NCBI GenBank assembly: GCA_944323935.1
Contig: CALUUJ010000001.1
Span: 62,001 to 126,000, forward strand
DNA length: 64,000 nucleotides
Direction: 5' to 3'
Source of the DNA: Candidatus Gastranaerophilales bacterium
GTDB lineage: Bacteria > Cyanobacteriota > Vampirovibrionia > Gastranaerophilales > Gastranaerophilaceae
The translations under genes were made by a program, and so were the position numbers. Each line of letters opens with the position of its first letter. The first letter of the stretch is position 1. The notes below the pieces were generated by a model that was not told the DNA's origin, did not search any database, and worked only from the letters and a program-made list of their open reading frames with translations. This document shows positions 36,011 through 44,349 of the stretch, one piece after another.

Positions 36011-37003
36011 TTAACAATATTCATATTCTGCTTCATCATTATATCCATATTGATATTCTTCTTCGTCTTCATCTTCTTCAGTTTCAGTTCCATTTTCTTC
36101 AATAACATCACGTTCTTCTTGTATAGATTGAAGTCTTTCTTGTATTGAAGATTGAAGGCTTGCTATGAGCTGAGAATTAATATCATTTTCTGTATGCTTT
36201 TCTTTATATTCTGATAATCTTTTTAATATTATGCGAAGAACACTTTCTGATGGCATTTCCTTATAGTAAATAGATTCAAGGTCAAAACGACTAATATTTT
36301 CAGTTGAAAATATTGCATCATATATTTCTTCGTGCTCTGGACTATATAATTCTTTTAAAAGATTTTGACCGGTTGGAAGTTTTTCAATTTCATGTAAAAG
36401 AGTTTCTTTATATCCTTTTTTAGCATCAAAAGCGTAAATATCATCATTATCTACAGAATTATTATCTCCATAATTTGAGCTAATAGGTTTTGAAACTCCA
36501 AGTATACCATAATCGTGATGTTCTCTATCAAATGCAAGCTCATTTATACTTCTTCCTCTTGGGAAATGATAGTCTGCGGGATAAATTAATCTACCATCTG
36601 ATAATTCATAAATTTCATATATATTCCCATCTACGCCTATTGCGAGAAGCACTTTTGTTAATCCATCATAACCGGGGTCGATTTTAGGTTCATCATTATC
36701 ACAATCAGCTATTTCATCTGAAGTGTAATCTGATTCATCTTTTGTTATTGTTTCGGACGCATCAGGTTTGTTGCCCTTGCCTTTAACAGGGTTATCACTT
36801 GGCATATTTGGTTTTTGTAAATTATCGGCTTTTGTATTATGAATTAATAAATAGCCTGCAGCTGCTAAGCAACTTAATGTAAGTAATAATTTTTTCTTAG
36901 AATCTTTTGTTTTAGATTTTTTGTTAATTTTATTATTTTCTTCGTCTTTTACATTTTGCTTTTGTTTTGTTTCTATAATATTTTTTATTCTATTTATAAT
37001 CAT
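36011..37003 (-). CDS. Hypothetical single-span membrane protein with acidic tail
   Basis: 330 residues, not recognised. A basic, Lys-rich N-terminal 37 residues precede one membrane segment (KLLLTLSCLAAAGYLLIH), so the bulk is probably outside the membrane. The centre has GVDGNIYEIYELSDGRLIYPADYHFPRG, a strand-rich region that could be a small globular domain. Two helical stretches follow, and the last 30 residues are almost all Glu, Asp and Tyr, ending in a Cys. AAAGGAG is well placed before the ATG. It shares the basic-anchor/acidic-exterior layout of the LysM-like protein at 20601. Confidence 0.72.
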   Translation of the reverse strand: MIINRIKNIIETKQKQNVKDEENNKINKKSKTKDSKKKLLLTLSCLAAAGYLLIHNTKADNLQKPNMPSDNPVKGKGNKPDASETITKDESDYTSDEIADCDNDEPKIDPGYDGLTKVLLAIGVDGNIYEIYELSDGRLIYPADYHFPRGRSINELAFDREHHDYGILGVSKPISSNYGDNNSVDNDDIYAFDAKKGYKETLLHEIEKLPTGQNLLKELYSPEHEEIYDAIFSTENISRFDLESIYYKEMPSESVLRIILKRLSEYKEKHTENDINSQLIASLQSSIQERLQSIQEERDVIEENGTETEEDEDEEEYQYGYNDEAEYEYC

Positions 37004-37208
37004 AGCTTACTCCTTTATTTTCAGTAAAGTTTATGATTGTATAAATTTGTTGAAAAAAGATGCTTTCTTTATAAAAATTAACAAAGAAATTTCAAGTGTA
37101 TTTAGACTTGGAATTTTTAAAGCATATTTGTATAGAAAAATACTGTTTTATTGTTTTTTATGAATTTACTTTCTTTAATATATTTTGCATATTAGGCATA
37201 AGATAAAG

Positions 37209-38321
37209 TTAAGCATTATTTATATGCTTGTTATAGAATTCTTCAAATCTGTCTTCCAATATACTATCTCTCATATCATGTATAAATTTGATTAAAAATC
37301 TTGTATTATGGATAGATAAAAGAATTTGAGCATTAGTTTCTCCCATCCTGTATAGATGTCTTATATATGCTTTTGAATGATTTTGACAAGCATAACAATC
37401 ACATTTTTCATCAAGTGGCAGAGGATCTTTTTCAAATTGTTTATTTTTTATATTTTTCTTTCCTTCATAAGTAAAGAAAGAACCATGACGGGCATTTCTG
37501 GTTGGAAGAACACAATCAAACATATCAACGCCTCTTTTAACTCCTTCAAGTAAATCAATAGGAGTTCCGACGCCCATCAGATATCTTGGTTTGTTTCTCG
37601 GTAATAATGGAGCGGTATATTCAACTAAATGATGTTTTAAATCATTAGGTTCACCAACACTTACCCCTCCAATTGCATAACCTACAGCATCATAGGATGA
37701 TACTATTTTTGCACTTTCTGTTCTTAAATCATCATAAAATGCACCTTGGCAGATAGGAAACAAAGCCTGATCTTCTTTTGTATGAGCTTTAAAACATCTT
37801 TCAAGCCAACGGTGTGTTCTTTCCATTGCCTTTACGGCCTCTTCATATGAACAAGGATATGGTGCACATTGGTCGAATGCCATAGCTATGTCTGGTCCCA
37901 AATCTTGTTGAATTTCCATAGAAATTTCAGGATTTATATAATATTCATCCCCTGTTTTAGGTTCTTTGAATTTAACACCGTCTTCTGAAATATTATTCAA
38001 ATGTGCTAAACTGAATACTTGAAATCCGCCAGAATCTGTTAATATTGGCTTATCCCAATTCATCCATTTATGAAGTCCGCCAAATTCTTTTATTAGCTTA
38101 TTCCCCGGTCTTAAAAATAAGTGGAATGAATTTGATAAAATTATTTGAGCTTTTGTTTCTTCTAAATGATGTTTTGTAAGCATTTTGACGTTTGAGTGAG
38201 TCCCGACAGGCATAAAAATAGGCGTTTCTATATCACCATGTGGGGTATGAAATATACCTGCTCTTGCACCCGTTTTTTTATCTTCTTTTAAAAGCTCAAA
38301 CGAAAAATATTTATTTGCCAT
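37209..38321 (-). CDS. tgt: Queuine/preQ1 tRNA-guanine transglycosylase
   Basis: Exchanges guanine 34 of GUN-anticodon tRNAs for the queuosine precursor. It shows TDSGGFQVFSL with the catalytic Asp region, GVGTPIDLLEGVKRGVDMFDCVLPTRNARHG with the nucleophile Asp, and the zinc site CDCYACQNHSKAYIRHL (three Cys and a His). At 370 residues it is full length. Its start overlaps the end of ndk by eleven bases, so the two are translationally linked. Confidence 0.96.
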   Translation of the reverse strand: MANKYFSFELLKEDKKTGARAGIFHTPHGDIETPIFMPVGTHSNVKMLTKHHLEETKAQIILSNSFHLFLRPGNKLIKEFGGLHKWMNWDKPILTDSGGFQVFSLAHLNNISEDGVKFKEPKTGDEYYINPEISMEIQQDLGPDIAMAFDQCAPYPCSYEEAVKAMERTHRWLERCFKAHTKEDQALFPICQGAFYDDLRTESAKIVSSYDAVGYAIGGVSVGEPNDLKHHLVEYTAPLLPRNKPRYLMGVGTPIDLLEGVKRGVDMFDCVLPTRNARHGSFFTYEGKKNIKNKQFEKDPLPLDEKCDCYACQNHSKAYIRHLYRMGETNAQILLSIHNTRFLIKFIHDMRDSILEDRFEEFYNKHINNA

Positions 38322-38772
38322 TGTTCATTATCATCTCTAACATTGTTGTCCAGTTTGGGCAAAGTTCTTCTTCTTTGAAATAAATCGCAATTTCTCTTTC
38401 AGCACTTTCTACGCAGTCTGAACCATGTATAATGTTATATTCTTTATTGATTGCATATTCAAAACGAATTGTACCTGCTTCAGCTTCTTCTGGTTTTGTT
38501 GATCCCATCATTCTTCTTGATTCGGCAATAACATTGTCACCTTCAATAACCATTGCAACAATTGGCCCTGACGTAATATATTCAATCAAACGAGGATAGA
38601 ATGGTTTTCCTTTATGTTCAGCATAATGTTTCTCTGCTAATTCCAACGTAGGCAAAAGGAGTTTTAATCCTATAATTTTATAGCCTTTTTCCTCGAATTT
38701 TGTAATGATTCTGCCAATAAGATTCCTTTTTACTCCATCCGGCTTGATTGCTACAAATGTTCTTTCTGTCAT
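38311..38772 (-). CDS. ndk: Nucleoside-diphosphate kinase
   Basis: Transfers the gamma phosphate between nucleoside triphosphates and diphosphates. The start at 38772 (MTERTFVAIKPDGVKRN) is chosen for its GGGAGAG site and its match to the family; the frame is open 20 codons further. The active-site His is in NIIHGSDCVESAEREI, the NDK signature. The C-terminus (FKEEELCPNWTTML) matches the extended bacterial form. Length 153. Confidence 0.96.
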   Translation of the reverse strand: MTERTFVAIKPDGVKRNLIGRIITKFEEKGYKIIGLKLLLPTLELAEKHYAEHKGKPFYPRLIEYITSGPIVAMVIEGDNVIAESRRMMGSTKPEEAEAGTIRFEYAINKEYNIIHGSDCVESAEREIAIYFKEEELCPNWTTMLEMIMNNGK

Positions 38773-38891
38773 TATATCTCTCCCTTTTAACCTAATCCAA
38801 TCCATTAGAACACAAAAACGCTTTTTTTTCAATTATTACAGTTTATTGTGATTTAATTTTAATTTGGTATAATTGTGTTTGAAATGGATAT

Positions 38892-40670
38892 ATGATTATG
38901 AACAAACAAAATATAATTCAATTGGTAGAAGCAAAGGAATATGACAAGGCCAAAAAGCTTATTATTGAGTCATTAGATGCAAAAGAAAAAGATATTGAAT
39001 TAGTTAAGCTTTTAGGACTTTGTAATATAAATCTTAATTGTTTAGATGATGCATTGAAAAACTTTGAAGATTTCTTAAAACAAAATCCTGATGATGCACT
39101 TTCTTTATATTATATGGCTACAATATATCTCGGAAAAGATAAATCTGATAAAGCAGAATTGTTGTTAAAAAAAGTTATTGCTTTAAGAAATAACTACCTT
39201 GATGCATATAAAACATTGGCTGTGGCTTTAATGAAGCAAAAGAAAAACAAAGAAGTATTTGAATATGAAGATAAAATGATTGAATTAGATAGCGGAGATG
39301 TTCAAGTATATGAAATATTATCTACAGCTGCTTTAGAAACTGCGAATTTTTCTTTGTCTGTTAAATATTTAGAAAAAGCGTTAGAAATTGAACCGGAAAA
39401 TTCAAGATTATATAATAAACTGGGATTAACATATTTCTCATCAGGTAATGTTCAAAAATCAATTGAATTATATACTAAAGCATTAGAATTATCACCTAAT
39501 GATGTTTCTGTACTTTATAATCTTGGATTGGCATATTTTTCTGTAGAATCTTTTGAAGAATCATATAAATATTTAGAAAAAGCATGTAAACATGTACTAA
39601 AAGAGCAATATTTAACTGCTTTTGCAATGGCTGCTCTTAAGTCAAGACATTGGAAAGATGCGATTGAAGCATATGAAAAACTTATTAAAATGATCCCAGA
39701 TAAAGAAAATATCAAATATAATTTAGCTTGTGCGTATGAAGGAAATAATGAAATAGAAAAAGCAATTAAAATTGTAGAAAAATTGCTAACTTTCAATTTG
39801 AATTCAGTTCAGTTAAAATTGCATTTGGCATCGTTATATTCAAGAAGCAAAAAAATTGAGGCAGCAAAAATACTTTACGCTGATTTAATTGCTTCCGGTG
39901 TTGGGCATATTAATGTTTTATATGAATATGCAATATTGTGTGCAAAAACAAATGATACAGATAAAGCAGAGGAAGTACTAAAAAAAATTATAAAACTTGA
40001 TTCATCTTTTGTATTGGCATATAAAGATTTAGCTATTATATATTTATCAAGAAAATTCTTTGATAAAGCATCTGAATATTTTCAAAAAGCATATAAGCTT
40101 GCGTCTGATAATATATATGTAGTTTTTGAATATGCAAATTATTTTCACTTGATGGCAGATTTTGAACAGGCAAAAAAGTTATATCTAAAAGTTCTTAAAA
40201 ATGAAGACATTCCTATATATATGATGATTAGCATTGCTGTTAACTATATTTCAATGAATATGATTGATAAAGCAAAAGAAATTTTATTAAAGGCAATTGA
40301 AAGAGAACCTCAAAATATAGAGGTGTTGTTTCACTTGGCACAAGTATATTTTAGTGAAAAGAATTATAAAAATGCAAAGCAGTTATTGGAAGATGCCTAT
40401 ACTATAGCACCAAATACAGAAATTGCGAATCTTCTTTCTAAAGTATGTTACGAGGTTGGTGAATATAACCAAGCATATGCATTGTTGAATTTAATAAATT
40501 TAGCAGTTCCAAATAATTTATCAGTATTGTATGGTATGGCAGAATGTAAATGTATGCAGAAGGAATATAGTATAGCAAAAGAGCATCTTGAAAAAATATT
40601 GAAAATATTACCGGAACATGAACAAGCAAATGCTTTAATTAAAAAGATAAAGGTAGAGGAGAATAAATGA
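38892..40670 (+). CDS. Large TPR-repeat protein, first gene of the carbamoyltransferase cluster
   Basis: 592 residues made almost entirely of tetratricopeptide repeats, about fifteen units (for example DDALSLYYMATIYLGKDKSDKAELLL, SRLYNKLGLTYFSSGNVQKSIELY). No signal peptide, membrane segment or catalytic domain was seen, so it should act as a protein-protein scaffold. Start could be ATG 38892 or 38898. The stop overlaps the start of the DUF5989 gene (ATGA), which ties it to the downstream SxtJ and carbamoyltransferase genes. Confidence 0.88.
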   Translation: MIMNKQNIIQLVEAKEYDKAKKLIIESLDAKEKDIELVKLLGLCNINLNCLDDALKNFEDFLKQNPDDALSLYYMATIYLGKDKSDKAELLLKKVIALRNNYLDAYKTLAVALMKQKKNKEVFEYEDKMIELDSGDVQVYEILSTAALETANFSLSVKYLEKALEIEPENSRLYNKLGLTYFSSGNVQKSIELYTKALELSPNDVSVLYNLGLAYFSVESFEESYKYLEKACKHVLKEQYLTAFAMAALKSRHWKDAIEAYEKLIKMIPDKENIKYNLACAYEGNNEIEKAIKIVEKLLTFNLNSVQLKLHLASLYSRSKKIEAAKILYADLIASGVGHINVLYEYAILCAKTNDTDKAEEVLKKIIKLDSSFVLAYKDLAIIYLSRKFFDKASEYFQKAYKLASDNIYVVFEYANYFHLMADFEQAKKLYLKVLKNEDIPIYMMISIAVNYISMNMIDKAKEILLKAIEREPQNIEVLFHLAQVYFSEKNYKNAKQLLEDAYTIAPNTEIANLLSKVCYEVGEYNQAYALLNLINLAVPNNLSVLYGMAECKCMQKEYSIAKEHLEKILKILPEHEQANALIKKIKVEENK

Positions 40671-40822
40671 AAAGAAAAAATTTTTTGGTAGAATTATTTA
40701 AGTTTTTATGGAGCAAAAAAGCTTATTGGATAGTTCCTGTAATATTATTTTTAATTCTTTTAATCTTTTTAATAGCAGTTGGAACTTCTCCTGTGTCTCC
40801 ATTTATATATACAATAATATAG
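40667..40822 (+). CDS. DUF5989-type small membrane protein
   Basis: A 51-residue protein, MKRKNFLVELFKFLWSKKAY followed by a single membrane helix (VPVILFLILLIFLIAVG) and a short tail ending in SPFIYTII. This matches the small DUF5989 proteins that accompany SxtJ and NodU-type carbamoyltransferases. Its ATG overlaps the TPR stop and SxtJ starts eight bases after its stop. Function unknown; the constant pairing suggests a subunit of a membrane-bound carbamoylation complex. Confidence 0.82.
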   Translation: MKRKNFLVELFKFLWSKKAYWIVPVILFLILLIFLIAVGTSPVSPFIYTII

Positions 40823-40830
40823 GTTGACAT

Positions 40831-41208
40831 ATGAAGATAAATGAGTACAAAAAGCTTGCAATAACCCTTACTTTATTGCCTTTAATTCCAGCTGTAATAC
40901 TATATAAGCATTCACTTTTAATGGTTGCTGTAACAGTTTTGGCTGTGTTTTGGCTTCTTGCAATATTGTGTTTTGTGTCAAAAAGTTTTTCTGTAAAATT
41001 AAAAAAACTATTAGATAAAATTGGAAGTTTTTTAGGAAAATATATTGCAATAGTTATTCTTGCAATAGGTTATCTTGTTGCTGTTTTGCCTACAGGATTA
41101 TTAATGAAAATAGTAAAAAGAGACCGATTAAGACTAAAAAAGCCAGATATTAAAACATATTGGCTTGATAACGAAAATAAAGAAACAGACTACGAGTATC
41201 AATTTTAG
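40831..41208 (+). CDS. SxtJ-family membrane protein
   Basis: 125 residues with three hydrophobic helices (LAITLTLLPLIPAVILY, SLLMVAVTVLAVFWLLAILCF, YIAIVILAIGYLVAVLPTGLLMKI) and a polar C-terminus with RDRLRLKKPDIKTYWLD, the recognisable SxtJ ending. SxtJ takes its name from the saxitoxin cluster, but relatives are common in surface-glycan and secondary-metabolite clusters beside carbamoyltransferases. It sits eight bases from DUF5989 and seven bases before the carbamoyltransferase start. Confidence 0.85.
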   Translation: MKINEYKKLAITLTLLPLIPAVILYKHSLLMVAVTVLAVFWLLAILCFVSKSFSVKLKKLLDKIGSFLGKYIAIVILAIGYLVAVLPTGLLMKIVKRDRLRLKKPDIKTYWLDNENKETDYEYQF

Positions 41209-41215
41209 AGGTGTA

Positions 41216-43048
41216 ATGACATATTTATTAGGAATTAGTGCATATTATCATGATAGTGCGGCAGCACTTATAAAGAATGGTGAAATTATAGCTGCAGCCC
41301 AGGAAGAGCGTTTTACAAGAATTAAACAAGACAGTAATTTCCCTATAAATGCAGTTAATTATTGTTTGAAAGAAGCAGGTATAACTCCTGAGATGCTTGA
41401 TGGTGTTGTTTATTACGAAAAACCTTTTATCAAATTTGAAAGAATTTTAGAAACAGCAATGGCATATGTTCCATATAGTATGAGAAGTTTTATAAATGCT
41501 ATGCCTGTTTGGTTGAATACTAAATTATTTATTCCATCTCAAATTGATAAATATTTTGAAAAGAGATTAAAGTGTCCGATATATTTTACAACTCACCATG
41601 AATCTCATTGTGCAAGTGCGTTTTTCCCTTCTCCTTATGAAGAAGCGGCTATTTTATGCTTGGATGGAGTTGGAGAGTGGGATACTACAACCTGGGGGGT
41701 TGGCAAAGGTAATAAAATAGAAATAAAGCAGAAAATAGAATTTCCTCATTCATTAGGACTTTTATATAGTGCTTTTACGGGTTTTCTTGGATTCAAAGTT
41801 AATTCCGGTGAATATAAAGTTATGGGACTTGCACCATATGGAGAACCTATATATAAAGATTTAATATATGAAAATCTTGTTGATGTAAAAGAAGATGGGT
41901 CTTTCTGGCTTAATCAGGATTATTTTGGCTATTGTACAACAGATTATATGTTTAATAAAAGATTTGAAAAATTGTTTAACCGTCCTCCAAGAAAGCCGGA
42001 AACTGAATTAACTCAGAATGATATGGATATTGCCGCAAGCTTACAAGCAGTTACGGAAGAAATTATATTAAAACTGGCGAACTATGTATATAAACAAACA
42101 GGATTAAAAAATCTCTGTCTTGCAGGTGGTTGTGCTTTGAATTGTGTTTCTAACGGAAATATATTAAAAAACGGACCCTTTGAAAATATATGGGTTCAAC
42201 CTGCAGCAGGTGATGCAGGTGGTGCTTTGGGTGCAGCTTTAGCAATTTATTATATGGCTCTTAAAAATGAAAGAATTGTAAATTCAAATGATTCTCAAGA
42301 AGGAAGCCTTTTAGGACCCAAATACTCTGATGAACAAATATTAGAGACATTAAACAAATTTAAAGCTAAATATACAAAATACGAATCAGAGGAAGAATTA
42401 ACAAAGGTAATCGCAAAATATATCTCTGAAGGAAAAAGTATAGGACATTTCGCAGGCAGAATGGAATATGGACCAAGGGCTTTAGGCAACAGAAGTATTC
42501 TTGCAGATCCGAGAAACAGAGAGATGCAAAAGAATTTAAACCTTGCAATCAAGAAAAGAGAATCTTTCAGACCGTTTGCACCAAGCTGTTTGGAAGAAGA
42601 TGTAGAAAAGTTCTTTGATATAAAAACAGGAAAAAAATCACCTTATATGCTTTTAACTCAGCCAATTTCGGATAGTATTAAAACAAAATTGAGCGAAGAA
42701 GAAAAAAATTATAAAGGTATTGATAAATTGAAAGCTTACCGTTCTATACTTCCTGCTATAACTCATGTAAATTATTCAGCAAGAATTCAAACGGTTTCAA
42801 AAAAAATTAATCCCAGATATTGGAATATAATTAATGAATTTAAAAAACTTACAGATTGTTCAGTTATAGTAAATACATCCTTTAACATAAGAGGAGAACC
42901 AATTGTTAATACTCCGGAAAATGCATATAAATGTTTTATGTATACGGACTTAGATGTATTAGTTTTGGAAAATTTTATACTGTTAAAAAACGAACAACGT
43001 AATATTGAAGGAAAAGAAGATTACCAAAAACAGTTTAAATTGGATTAA
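41216..43048 (+). CDS. Carbamoyltransferase, NodU/CmcH family
   Basis: Transfers a carbamoyl group from carbamoyl phosphate, via carbamoyl-AMP, to a hydroxyl on a sugar or other acceptor. The start at 41216 (MTYLLGISAYYHDSAAAL) has AGAGG nine bases upstream and fits the family. The Kae1-like N-terminal domain carries HHESHCASAFF (metal-binding His), LCLDGVGEW and LAGGCALNCVSNG; the C-terminal domain has RMEYGPRALGNRSILADPRN, RPFAPSCL and VNTSFNIRGEPIV. At 610 residues it is full length. The acceptor is unknown; a cell-surface polysaccharide is most likely. Confidence 0.94.
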   Translation: MTYLLGISAYYHDSAAALIKNGEIIAAAQEERFTRIKQDSNFPINAVNYCLKEAGITPEMLDGVVYYEKPFIKFERILETAMAYVPYSMRSFINAMPVWLNTKLFIPSQIDKYFEKRLKCPIYFTTHHESHCASAFFPSPYEEAAILCLDGVGEWDTTTWGVGKGNKIEIKQKIEFPHSLGLLYSAFTGFLGFKVNSGEYKVMGLAPYGEPIYKDLIYENLVDVKEDGSFWLNQDYFGYCTTDYMFNKRFEKLFNRPPRKPETELTQNDMDIAASLQAVTEEIILKLANYVYKQTGLKNLCLAGGCALNCVSNGNILKNGPFENIWVQPAAGDAGGALGAALAIYYMALKNERIVNSNDSQEGSLLGPKYSDEQILETLNKFKAKYTKYESEEELTKVIAKYISEGKSIGHFAGRMEYGPRALGNRSILADPRNREMQKNLNLAIKKRESFRPFAPSCLEEDVEKFFDIKTGKKSPYMLLTQPISDSIKTKLSEEEKNYKGIDKLKAYRSILPAITHVNYSARIQTVSKKINPRYWNIINEFKKLTDCSVIVNTSFNIRGEPIVNTPENAYKCFMYTDLDVLVLENFILLKNEQRNIEGKEDYQKQFKLD

Positions 43049-43254
43049 TTTCTTTTGATAAATTTTAAATCATAACCTAAGATATCACCAATAATCATTG
43101 CATCGTCGTATCTTAAGGTTCCTTTTCTTAACTTTTGAGAAATATTGTCAGCAGTAATTTTTTTGCCAATCTTTTCACTCATTTCAACTGCCAAATCTTT
43201 TAATTTTACATTGCTTTCAGCTAATAAAACTTTTATATCTTTTCTTACTGTCAT
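43045..43254 (-). CDS. Small HTH (XRE-like) regulator, 69 aa
   Basis: Single-domain DNA-binding protein. TVRKDIKVLLAESNVKLKDLAVEM is a first helix pair, followed by ITADNISQKLRKGTLRYDDAMIIGDILGYDLKF, an XRE/lambda-repressor-like pattern. It overlaps the stop of the carbamoyltransferase gene by four bases on the opposite strand. There is no ribosome binding site: a TATAAT on the minus strand (43261-43266) ends only seven bases before the ATG, so the transcript may be leaderless. It faces a 20-base-phased repeat array at 43270-43340. Confidence 0.82.
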   Translation of the reverse strand: MTVRKDIKVLLAESNVKLKDLAVEMSEKIGKKITADNISQKLRKGTLRYDDAMIIGDILGYDLKFIKRN

Positions 43255-43269
43255 ATTAGTATTATATCT

Positions 43270-43340
43270 TTAATCGTTTTATTGACATATTAATCGTATT
43301 TTGATATATTTAACGTGTTATAATACGTGTTTTCGTTCTT
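43270..43340. promoter_or_regulatory. Four phased repeats (consensus TTAATCGT) at 20-bp spacing
   Basis: TTAATCGT at 43270, TTAATCGT at 43290, TTAACGT at 43310 and TTTTCGT at 43330 begin exactly 20 bases apart, about two helical turns, so proteins bound to them would lie on one face of the DNA. The array covers the promoter at 43282-43310 and ends before the gene at 43381. It also holds a near-palindrome, ACGTGTTATAATACGT. The divergent HTH protein is the natural candidate binder. Confidence 0.6.
43282..43310 (+). promoter_or_regulatory. Consensus promoter for the 43381 gene
   Basis: TTGACA (43282-43287) and TATATT (43305-43310) with a 17-base spacer, a full -35 consensus. It lies inside the phased repeat array, so an array-bound repressor would occlude it. 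Confidence 0.7.
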
Positions 43341-43380
43341 ATTGTCGTTTTAGTTGTAACAAAAATTAAAGGAGTTAAAT

Positions 43381-43722
43381 ATGAACAAATCAGAATTAGA
43401 AAAAAATTTTAATGAAATTATAGAAAAACATACTGATTTCATTGTTAAAAACTTTGCAGAAGGAAAAAGTTTAATGAAAATAATAGAAAAAACACTAAAA
43501 AAGTCATGGACACAGGCAATTTTTATTTCAATAAGAGCAAATATTTTATTAATAAGTTTTGAAAGGTTAAAAGAAAATCCAGAATTTTTAAAACGATTAA
43601 AAGATGAATTTATAGATATAGAAAAGGTATATAGATGTATGCAAAAGTGTGAGTTATGTTTTTTTCATCTATTTAATGAAATTGAAAAATTAAATGGACT
43701 TATAATAAAAGAAGACAAATAA
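43381..43722 (+). CDS. Hypothetical protein, 113 aa, divergent from small HTH gene
   Basis: Unrecognised helical protein, Lys and Glu rich, without membrane segments. GGAG lies eight bases before the ATG. LMKIIEKTLKKSWTQAIFISIRANILLISFERL is the most hydrophobic part; MQKCELCFFHLFNEIEKL has two Cys four residues apart. Since it is driven by a consensus promoter embedded in an operator array controlled from the divergent HTH gene, the pair looks like a small regulated cassette. A toxin-antitoxin pair or phage remnant is possible, but no toxin motif was seen. Confidence 0.65.
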   Translation: MNKSELEKNFNEIIEKHTDFIVKNFAEGKSLMKIIEKTLKKSWTQAIFISIRANILLISFERLKENPEFLKRLKDEFIDIEKVYRCMQKCELCFFHLFNEIEKLNGLIIKEDK

Positions 43723-43731
43723 TTTTATATT

Positions 43732-43757
43732 GTACTTTTCTCATTGCAGAAAAGTAC
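43732..43757. repeat. Perfect 10-bp stem hairpin GTACTTTTCT/AGAAAAGTAC
   Basis: Two perfect ten-base arms flank the loop CATTGC. No T run follows on the plus strand, so it is not a classic terminator. It is the first of three inverted repeats packed into 200 bases. Confidence 0.85.
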
Positions 43758-43767
43758 CAAAAGGCTA

Positions 43768-43897
43768 GCAACTTAATATTCCGTTTCGATTTTGTTAATT
43801 TCAACCAAAAGCTTTGTAACTCGGACTTCGTCCTCAAACAGACAAAGCTTCAATATTGTTTCTATAAACAAAATTACGAAACTTCATAAAGAGTTGC
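43768..43897. repeat. 130-bp nested imperfect palindrome
   Basis: Arms nest around a common centre: GCAACT (43768) with AGTTGC (43892-43897); GTTTCG-ATTTTGTT (43783-43796) with AACAAAATTACGAAAC (43867-43882); AAGCTTTGT (43809-43817) with ACAAAGCTT (43842-43850); and a central GGAC-TTC-GTCC. One cruciform or RNA stem could form from the whole segment. It is either a palindromic mobile element or a structured RNA. No protein-coding frame is evident. Confidence 0.75.
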
Positions 43898-43899
43898 AT

Positions 43900-43931
43900 T
43901 TTTCAAAACCATCATAAGATGTTTTTGAAAA
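43900..43931. repeat. 14-bp stem hairpin with one mismatch
   Basis: TTTTCAAAA-C-CATC pairs with GATG-T-TTTTGAAAA around the loop ATAA, one mismatch in fourteen. It follows the nested palindrome. The remaining sequence to the next gene at 44052 is AT-rich with no gene visible. Confidence 0.8.
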
Positions 43932-44051
43932 GATATTATAATTAAAACTAAAACTAAAATATTAAACTTTTAGGTAGAATTGAAAAAACATAAATTTATA
44001 AATTCTAAATATGTTAATATATAATCAAAATATTTATAAAAAGGATGAAAT

Positions 44052-44330
44052 ATGTCAATTTTAGAAGAAATTGATGAGTTTGTTAAATCAATGCCAATGA
44101 ATTATGAATTTTCAACAAGATGGTTTAAAACGAAATTAAGTCAAGAACATAATCGATCTATGGATAGTTATATTCCATCTGATTATTGTTATAATCGAAA
44201 AAATGACGGTATAGATTATAAAAAACAAACACATTATTTCTTATATATATCAAGAGGAATGTATAAATATGTAGGTAAGAATTATTTCTATGATGGAATA
44301 ATTGAGCATAATCAAAGGAAGAAAAAGTAA
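44052..44330 (+). CDS. Hypothetical protein, 92 aa
   Basis: Small protein with a helical start (LEEIDEFVKSMPMNYEFSTRWFKTKL) and a strand-rich end (THYFLYISRGMYKYVGKNYFYDG). The phrase YIPSDYCYNRKNDGIDY in the middle resembles a short domain I have seen attached to nuclease or modification proteins, but I cannot name it safely. A weak Shine-Dalgarno (AAGGATG) precedes the ATG. The gene is convergent with the histidine kinase and follows the palindromic block. Confidence 0.68.
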   Translation: MSILEEIDEFVKSMPMNYEFSTRWFKTKLSQEHNRSMDSYIPSDYCYNRKNDGIDYKKQTHYFLYISRGMYKYVGKNYFYDGIIEHNQRKKK

Positions 44331-44349
44331 TAGGTTTCTAAATATTATT

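Noticed and set aside
41165..41215. Upstream extension of the carbamoyltransferase frame
   Set aside because: These codons lie inside the SxtJ gene, lack a ribosome site, and the family begins at the ATG 41216.
43732..43757. Rho-independent terminator for the 43381 gene
   Set aside because: The stem is perfect but no T run follows on the plus strand; listed as part of the palindromic block.
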